64,000 nucleotides of DNA, taken from NCBI GenBank assembly GCA_035627615.1, contig DASPLL010000056.1, positions 1-64,000 of the forward strand, in the 5' to 3' direction. The translations under genes and the position numbers were made by a program. This DNA comes from BRH-c25 sp035627615. Lineage in GTDB: Bacteria; Bacillota; Clostridia; Lutisporales; Lutisporaceae. Positions 59,903 through 64,000 of the stretch are shown here, in pieces. Within the stretch, counting starts at the first letter, position 1, and each line of letters begins with the position of its first letter. Under the pieces are notes generated by a model. The model was given only the letters and a program-made list of their open reading frames with translations. It ran no database searches and was not told the DNA's origin.

Positions 59903-60547
59903 TCATTTCCCTGCCTTACTCATGAAATTTTCAAAGAATGCAACCAGGTTCATAATTCTAATGCAGTCATCAATGCCCTTCTGTCTTTTTTCCGATACAA
60001 AAGGCTTTACGGAATTTAAGAGTAAAATCCTTCTATCATCTTTTACTCCTGCAAACATCTTGTCAAAAAGCAGCCCCATCAATGCTTTCTCATCGAAGCC
60101 CTCCAGATTGTCTGCAGCCGGAGTCTGCGGAGCTTCTTCGCCTGCCTCGCTGCCCTCCGTTTCCGGTACTTCCTGTTTTTCCTTTACTTCATTTTTTTTT
60201 TGTGAGCCAAGACCCGAAAGGAGCATGCCCATAAGTTGTCTTTTCAGACCATCCATATCATTATTTTTCAACATGTTTATAAGCTGTTCACTGGAGCCGT
60301 CCTGAGACTTGTTATTGGACAGATATTTGATTATATCCTCCTTTAAGCCGTCTACATCCCCCCTGTTGATTTTATCCTTTATGGCGGGGTCTATAGTGTT
60401 GTTCTTGCTTATTTCATTTACCAGCATATTCTTAACCTGGTCAGGAGATACATTGTTTACATCTATGCCTCCCAGCTTTTCAGAAACCGCCTTTTTTATC
60501 TCGTTGAGTCCGCTGTCAGACGTGTTATTATCCTTACCATATGGCAT
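59903..60547 (-). CDS. Hypothetical soluble protein, alpha-helical
   Basis: 214 residues from ATG at 60547 (GGAGG seven bases upstream). Starts MPYGKDNNTSDSGLNEIKKA; the middle has short helices and repeated small motifs (INRGDVDGLKEDIIKYLSNN, LKNNDMDGLKRQLMGMLLSG) suggesting an internal repeat, then an acidic linker (PETEGSEAGEEAPQTPAADN) and a C-terminal helical part (LLNSVKPFVSEKRQKGIDDC). No signal peptide or known domain. Operon partner of the small membrane gene behind it. Confidence 0.75.
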   Translation of the reverse strand: MPYGKDNNTSDSGLNEIKKAVSEKLGGIDVNNVSPDQVKNMLVNEISKNNTIDPAIKDKINRGDVDGLKEDIIKYLSNNKSQDGSSEQLINMLKNNDMDGLKRQLMGMLLSGLGSQKKNEVKEKQEVPETEGSEAGEEAPQTPAADNLEGFDEKALMGLLFDKMFAGVKDDRRILLLNSVKPFVSEKRQKGIDDCIRIMNLVAFFENFMSKAGK

Positions 60548-60779
60548 ATTGTAACCTCCAATCTTCATTACCCTTATTATTATATTATTCTCTTCACACT
60601 CATTGGTTACAGAGTTTTAACCTGATGCACTCCCTGGAATCCTATGAATACCGTCCCACTTTCATTCTATGTACAAACCGGAGCTTTGGTGACTCGGTAG
60701 ATTGTATAAATATTGTTAATAATATATATGTTATAATAAGAGTGAACGTTGTGGAAAAGTATTTAAAAGGAGGAACGGA

Positions 60780-61364
60780 ATGGCAAAACAGATGTGGAAG
60801 CCCGGTACACTTCTTTACCCCGTACCGGCTGTAATGGTATCCTGTAAAAACAGTGAGGGCATAAACAATATAATAACAGTAGCCTGGACAGGTATTGTCT
60901 GTTCGGATCCGGCGATGCTTTACGTATCTATCAGGCCGGAAAGATATTCCTATGACATGATAAAAGAAACCGGCAGCTTCGTAGTAAACCTTCCAAACAG
61001 GAGTCTGGCCTATGCTTTGGATTTTTGCGGTGTAAAATCCGGCAGAGATATCAATAAGTTCGAGCATCTGGGCCTCACTGCTCAGAAATCCAATCAGGTT
61101 GATGCACCCGGCATTGAAGAATGCCCTGTGAATCTGGAATGCCGCGTTAAACAAATAATTCCCCTAGGCTCTCACGATATGTTCATAGGTGAAATCCTCT
61201 GTGTGGATGTTGAAGATGCCCTGCTGGACAAATCCGGAAAACTGCATCTCAACAAGGCGGATCTTATATGCTATAGCCATGGTGAATACAGGGCTCTGGC
61301 GGATTCCCTGGGAACTTTCGGCTTCTCTGTAAGGAAGAAGCCTGTACGGAAAGAAAAGAAGTAA
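60780..61364 (+). CDS. Flavin reductase family protein
   Basis: 194 residues, AAAAGGAGG before the ATG. FMN-binding split-barrel family: YPVPAVMVSCKNSEGINNII, AWTGIVCSDPAMLYVSIRPE, YSYDMIKETGSFVVNLPNRS, LAYALDFCGVKSGRDINKF, HDMFIGEILCVDVE. Members reduce or bind FMN, or act as small NAD(P)H:flavin oxidoreductases; clostridial ones are mostly uncharacterised. Convergent with the TPR gene, sharing a terminator. Confidence 0.9.
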   Translation: MAKQMWKPGTLLYPVPAVMVSCKNSEGINNIITVAWTGIVCSDPAMLYVSIRPERYSYDMIKETGSFVVNLPNRSLAYALDFCGVKSGRDINKFEHLGLTAQKSNQVDAPGIEECPVNLECRVKQIIPLGSHDMFIGEILCVDVEDALLDKSGKLHLNKADLICYSHGEYRALADSLGTFGFSVRKKPVRKEKK

Positions 61365-61385
61365 AGCAGATTTTGCTTTACTTCT
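61359..61385. terminator. Bidirectional terminator between convergent genes
   Basis: GAAGTAAAGCA/TGCTTTACTTC stem that overlaps both stop regions. Confidence 0.82.
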
Positions 61386-63093
61386 TTTCTTTCCTGTATT
61401 GGAACTTACTTTTTATTGCATTGTTGATCAACTCCGCTTTTTCAAGCAGTGAGCCGGATACTATGCTGTACTTTTCTGCAAGCCGCCGCTCAGAGGCTTC
61501 AGCATTGCACAGACTGCAGTAAGTGTACTCCAGTGCTGCAGCCCATATATTCACATCATCTATTTCCGGCACAGCCGGAAAGGTTGATTTTATGAATTCA
61601 TACCAGATGTCTTCAACAATTTTCTTATAAGGCCTTTTATAACAGCCTCTCATCATGGATATTGCCTTATGCTCCACCTCACCCCATGACTTTTTCCATT
61701 CAGACTCCGGAAAATCCAGGGAATCTATTGTCACATTCTTTATCTCCCCGTCGAAGTTCACAGTGTATGGCTCCTTTGCTCCTATGGAATTCAGGAGGAA
61801 TACCGATTCCATCTTCATATAGTTCTCCACGTCGTCCCTTAACATAAACCTTTTGATGGCAGCTTCTGTCTCAACCAACTTGTCATTTTTGATCTTGTTG
61901 AATATCAGCTTCCTTAAAAAATACTTGTCAAAATTTATGCCAAAATAAAGTATGTCAGTCACATGCTTGTTTTTGGCAAACTCGGCCTTACATTCATCAG
62001 TCGGCATTTCTATGAATTTATATATGAAATCCAGCCTGTTCTTGATTTCTTCCCTGGGAAGCTGATATACATAAGGGAAACAAATACTTTCATTTTCATC
62101 TTCATTTTCCAGCTGTTTCATGGCGGTTTCGATGTAATAGTGAGAGAGCATATTTTCATTATCCAGTACCGAAAGCCTTTCCCAGAGCTTTATGCTTTCC
62201 TTATATTTTTTGCTGTTATATGCTGCGACTGCAGTAAGATGCACATACATAGGATTTTCCGGATCCACAGCCAATAGCTTTTTAAAGTTCCTGAGCGCCT
62301 CTGTATGCCGTCCCAGACTTCCATAGGTGTCCCCTATCTTATATAGGTAGTCTTCATTGTCGGTACGGATCTTGCTTATGATCCTTACCTGCTTTTCAAC
62401 CCAGCTGGTTGAACCCTGCTTATTATAGAATATCGCAAGGTTGCAGTTTGCGTGCACATTGGTCTCTTCATAGACAAGCACTTCCCGGGCAAGTTCTATG
62501 GCTTTGTCCAGAAACCCAAGATAATAGTATGCCAGCGAGAGATTGTTCCTTGCCGGTACGGCATTTGGAAGCATCTCCACCACAGTCTCAAATTTTCTTG
62601 TAGCTTTTTCATATTCCCGTTTTTCCAGGTGATCAATGGCTTCCTCTTCTATTTTATATATTTTTTCAAGCTCCTCATCATCCAGGTTGTTATTGGCGTC
62701 CTTTATCATTGTGAGCATTTCCAGCAGTTCTTCCGCTTCCTCGGAAAACTCCCCGTTCGGATCCTTTTCCAGGTAAAGGCTGAAGTATTCGGAGGACTTC
62801 TTAATTTTCTGCATTTGAAGGTAGTTGCACCCCAGACCAAAATAGCACTCAAGATAATCAGGATCAAGGTTTTTTACTATATTGACCAATACCTCGGTAG
62901 AACGGTCAATATCTCCCAATTCTGCCAGCAGCCCGGCATAGTTGAACTGTATGAAACTATCCTTGGGCTTCAGTTCAACAGCTTTTTCAATATATCTTAA
63001 AGCGGTCTTCATATTGCCCTTCTGGATGTATTTATATCCAAGATCAAAATAAAACTCCGCTCCTCTTTCAAAAGTTACAACTTTTTTATTCAT
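61378..63093 (-). CDS. Tetratricopeptide repeat protein
   Basis: 571 residues, no signal peptide. At least seven TPR units over about 1-310: AEFYFDLGYKYIQKGNMKTA, LECYFGLGCNYLQMQKIKKS, ARNNLSLAYYYLGFLDKAIE, EDYLYKIGDTYGSLGRHTEA, PMYVHLTAVAAYNSKKYKES. The C-terminal 250 residues are helical without TPR pattern (IEMPTDECKAEFAKNKHVTD onward). Likely a protein-protein scaffold in the cytoplasm; partners unknown. Confidence 0.88.
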   Translation of the reverse strand: MNKKVVTFERGAEFYFDLGYKYIQKGNMKTALRYIEKAVELKPKDSFIQFNYAGLLAELGDIDRSTEVLVNIVKNLDPDYLECYFGLGCNYLQMQKIKKSSEYFSLYLEKDPNGEFSEEAEELLEMLTMIKDANNNLDDEELEKIYKIEEEAIDHLEKREYEKATRKFETVVEMLPNAVPARNNLSLAYYYLGFLDKAIELAREVLVYEETNVHANCNLAIFYNKQGSTSWVEKQVRIISKIRTDNEDYLYKIGDTYGSLGRHTEALRNFKKLLAVDPENPMYVHLTAVAAYNSKKYKESIKLWERLSVLDNENMLSHYYIETAMKQLENEDENESICFPYVYQLPREEIKNRLDFIYKFIEMPTDECKAEFAKNKHVTDILYFGINFDKYFLRKLIFNKIKNDKLVETEAAIKRFMLRDDVENYMKMESVFLLNSIGAKEPYTVNFDGEIKNVTIDSLDFPESEWKKSWGEVEHKAISMMRGCYKRPYKKIVEDIWYEFIKSTFPAVPEIDDVNIWAAALEYTYCSLCNAEASERRLAEKYSIVSGSLLEKAELINNAIKSKFQYRKEKK

Positions 63094-63125
63094 ATTCCAT
63101 CACCTACTTCATTGCAAAGTAATAT

Positions 63126-64000
63126 TCAGTATTTCACCGGTCCAGGCAGCATTACCTTGAAAAGGTTCCTTTTCTCATTATTTAAGAACCTGGCACCCCC
63201 GTGCTGCTTAAAGGCCTCGTGTATTTTTTTCATTCCTGATCCTGTTTTTAAAAACCTTCTCTTGTCGTCCAGTATCAGAAGTCTTTGGTACAGCCATTGA
63301 TTCCTTCTGCAGGGATTGTAGTCCTCCACAACCCCGAAAACATCGTCATCACTGCAGGTGACACCCGGATTGCTTATTTCTATCCTGTTGTTCTCTATCA
63401 GTACGACAATTTCCCTTCCCATGGAAAAATAATCTCTATGAGCAGCGGCGTTAGCCACAGCTTCAACAGCTGCTGCTACGGGATATTCCTTATTGATCCT
63501 TGTTATCGTATGCTCCAGGTAATTTTCTATATCATCCAGCATTCTCGTTATAGGGCCGGAAAAATATTTTACTTCATCAGCCGAGCATTTATTTATCAGC
63601 CTCACCCCGGTGTGGGGAAGATAAAGCTGGGGATGATATCCGAAAGCCAGCAATCCGCCGACAGTCGGGTGATATCCGTTATTATCCTCATCTCTCCCTA
63701 TTATACCAATTCCCTCAAGAAGTGTGTAATAATCTTCATTTGTACTGGTAAGACCTGTCTTTGAAATATAATCGTTTATCAGCTTTTCATCCAGTTCCTT
63801 TAATTCCACCCTGTTTAAGACTATTCTTTCATGCTGGATCATTCCTGACTCCTGAAGCATGCCGGCTATTTCCTCACGTCTTGCTATATCCGTAGTAGAA
63901 CCTCTTCTTATGTAAAAAACTCCTGTCTGCCTTATCTGATGCGGTCTCTGACTGCTCTTATATATTGTCAGAACAGCAATCTGCCTTCCCTCCAGCAGAA
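63126..64000 (-). CDS. AlbA_2/HATPase-type DNA-binding or ATPase protein, 5'-partial
   Basis: At least 291 residues; the frame stays open to the window end, so the start is outside. Visible order: end of an AlbA_2 (Schlafen-like) domain (YKSSQRPHQIRQTGVFYIRR, DIARREEIAGML), a middle region (LTSTNEDYYTLLEGIGIIGR, GGLLAFGYHP), and a HATPase-like domain (VEAVANAAAHRDYFSMGREI, IENNRIEISNPG, GSGMKKIHEAFKQHGG). This is the COG2865 type of predicted transcriptional regulator. The shorter ORF starting at 63860 would cut off AlbA_2 and is wrong. Confidence 0.85.
   Translation of the reverse strand, partial: LLEGRQIAVLTIYKSSQRPHQIRQTGVFYIRRGSTTDIARREEIAGMLQESGMIQHERIVLNRVELKELDEKLINDYISKTGLTSTNEDYYTLLEGIGIIGRDEDNNGYHPTVGGLLAFGYHPQLYLPHTGVRLINKCSADEVKYFSGPITRMLDDIENYLEHTITRINKEYPVAAAVEAVANAAAHRDYFSMGREIVVLIENNRIEISNPGVTCSDDDVFGVVEDYNPCRRNQWLYQRLLILDDKRRFLKTGSGMKKIHEAFKQHGGARFLNNEKRNLFKVMLPGPVKY

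Overview
The window looks like chromosome of an anaerobic, spore-forming, Gram-positive clostridium. The evidence is moderate-to-low GC codon use, strong AGGAGG-type ribosome binding sites with frequent GTG and TTG starts, an H-type small acid-soluble spore protein, an agr quorum-sensing locus, many S-layer-homology (SLH) and copper-amine-oxidase-like 'stalk' surface proteins, clostridial riboswitches, and cyanophycin genes. A cluster III relative (Acetivibrio/Ruminiclostridium-like) is my guess; I could not run a search.

Region by region. 1-4.1 kb is the decayed end of one or two integrated elements: a large serine recombinase broken by an in-frame TGA, a second recombinase reduced to its 3' end, an intact HigB/HigA-type toxin-antitoxin pair, a truncated DUF1016/YhcG-type gene, two copies of a tRNA 3' end acting as att-like direct repeats, and an unusual density of long palindromes. 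4.1-9.4 kb holds surface or secreted proteins (two small lipoproteins, a stalk-domain protein behind a c-di-GMP-I riboswitch, an SLH-GH18 protein) and a DegV protein. 9.6-15.8 kb holds an NhaC-type antiporter, the cphB-cphA cyanophycin operon with an unlisted 54-codon gene at its end, and sspH. 15.9-18.8 kb is an agr system arranged unusually: agrB-agrD on the plus strand face agrA-agrC on the minus strand. 19.8-26.9 kb has a threonine aldolase, a nucleoid-associated protein, a cobalamin-riboswitch-controlled ABC importer whose ATPase carries an extra C-terminal domain, and an iron-dependent alcohol dehydrogenase.

26.9-39.3 kb is a block of large secreted proteins, all on the minus strand, four of which share one paralogous SLH anchoring module placed at either end of the protein; partners without SLH lie between them. 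This looks like a cell-envelope export and display locus. 39.3-44.4 kb seems richer in GC than its surroundings and carries an AIM24-family protein, a secreted protein of unknown function and a tandem family of PAS/AraC regulators, so it may have been acquired. A MITE-like inverted-repeat element follows at 44.5-44.7 kb.

44.7-64 kb is more conserved: a methyltransferase, tRNA-Leu(GAG), a peptide-type binding lipoprotein, a lytic transglycosylase, coaE, polA, an ECF sigma/anti-sigma pair, an L,D-transpeptidase, a YdjM-type membrane protein, tRNA-Leu(CAA), a holin-like and a repeat coiled-coil gene with a duplicated fragment, a CNNM/CorC transporter, a two-gene operon ending in a tiny membrane protein, a flavin reductase, a TPR protein and an AlbA/ATPase-type protein cut by the window end. 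Start codons were chosen by Shine-Dalgarno spacing, so several differ from the longest open frame. Family names come from reading motifs by eye, not from searches.
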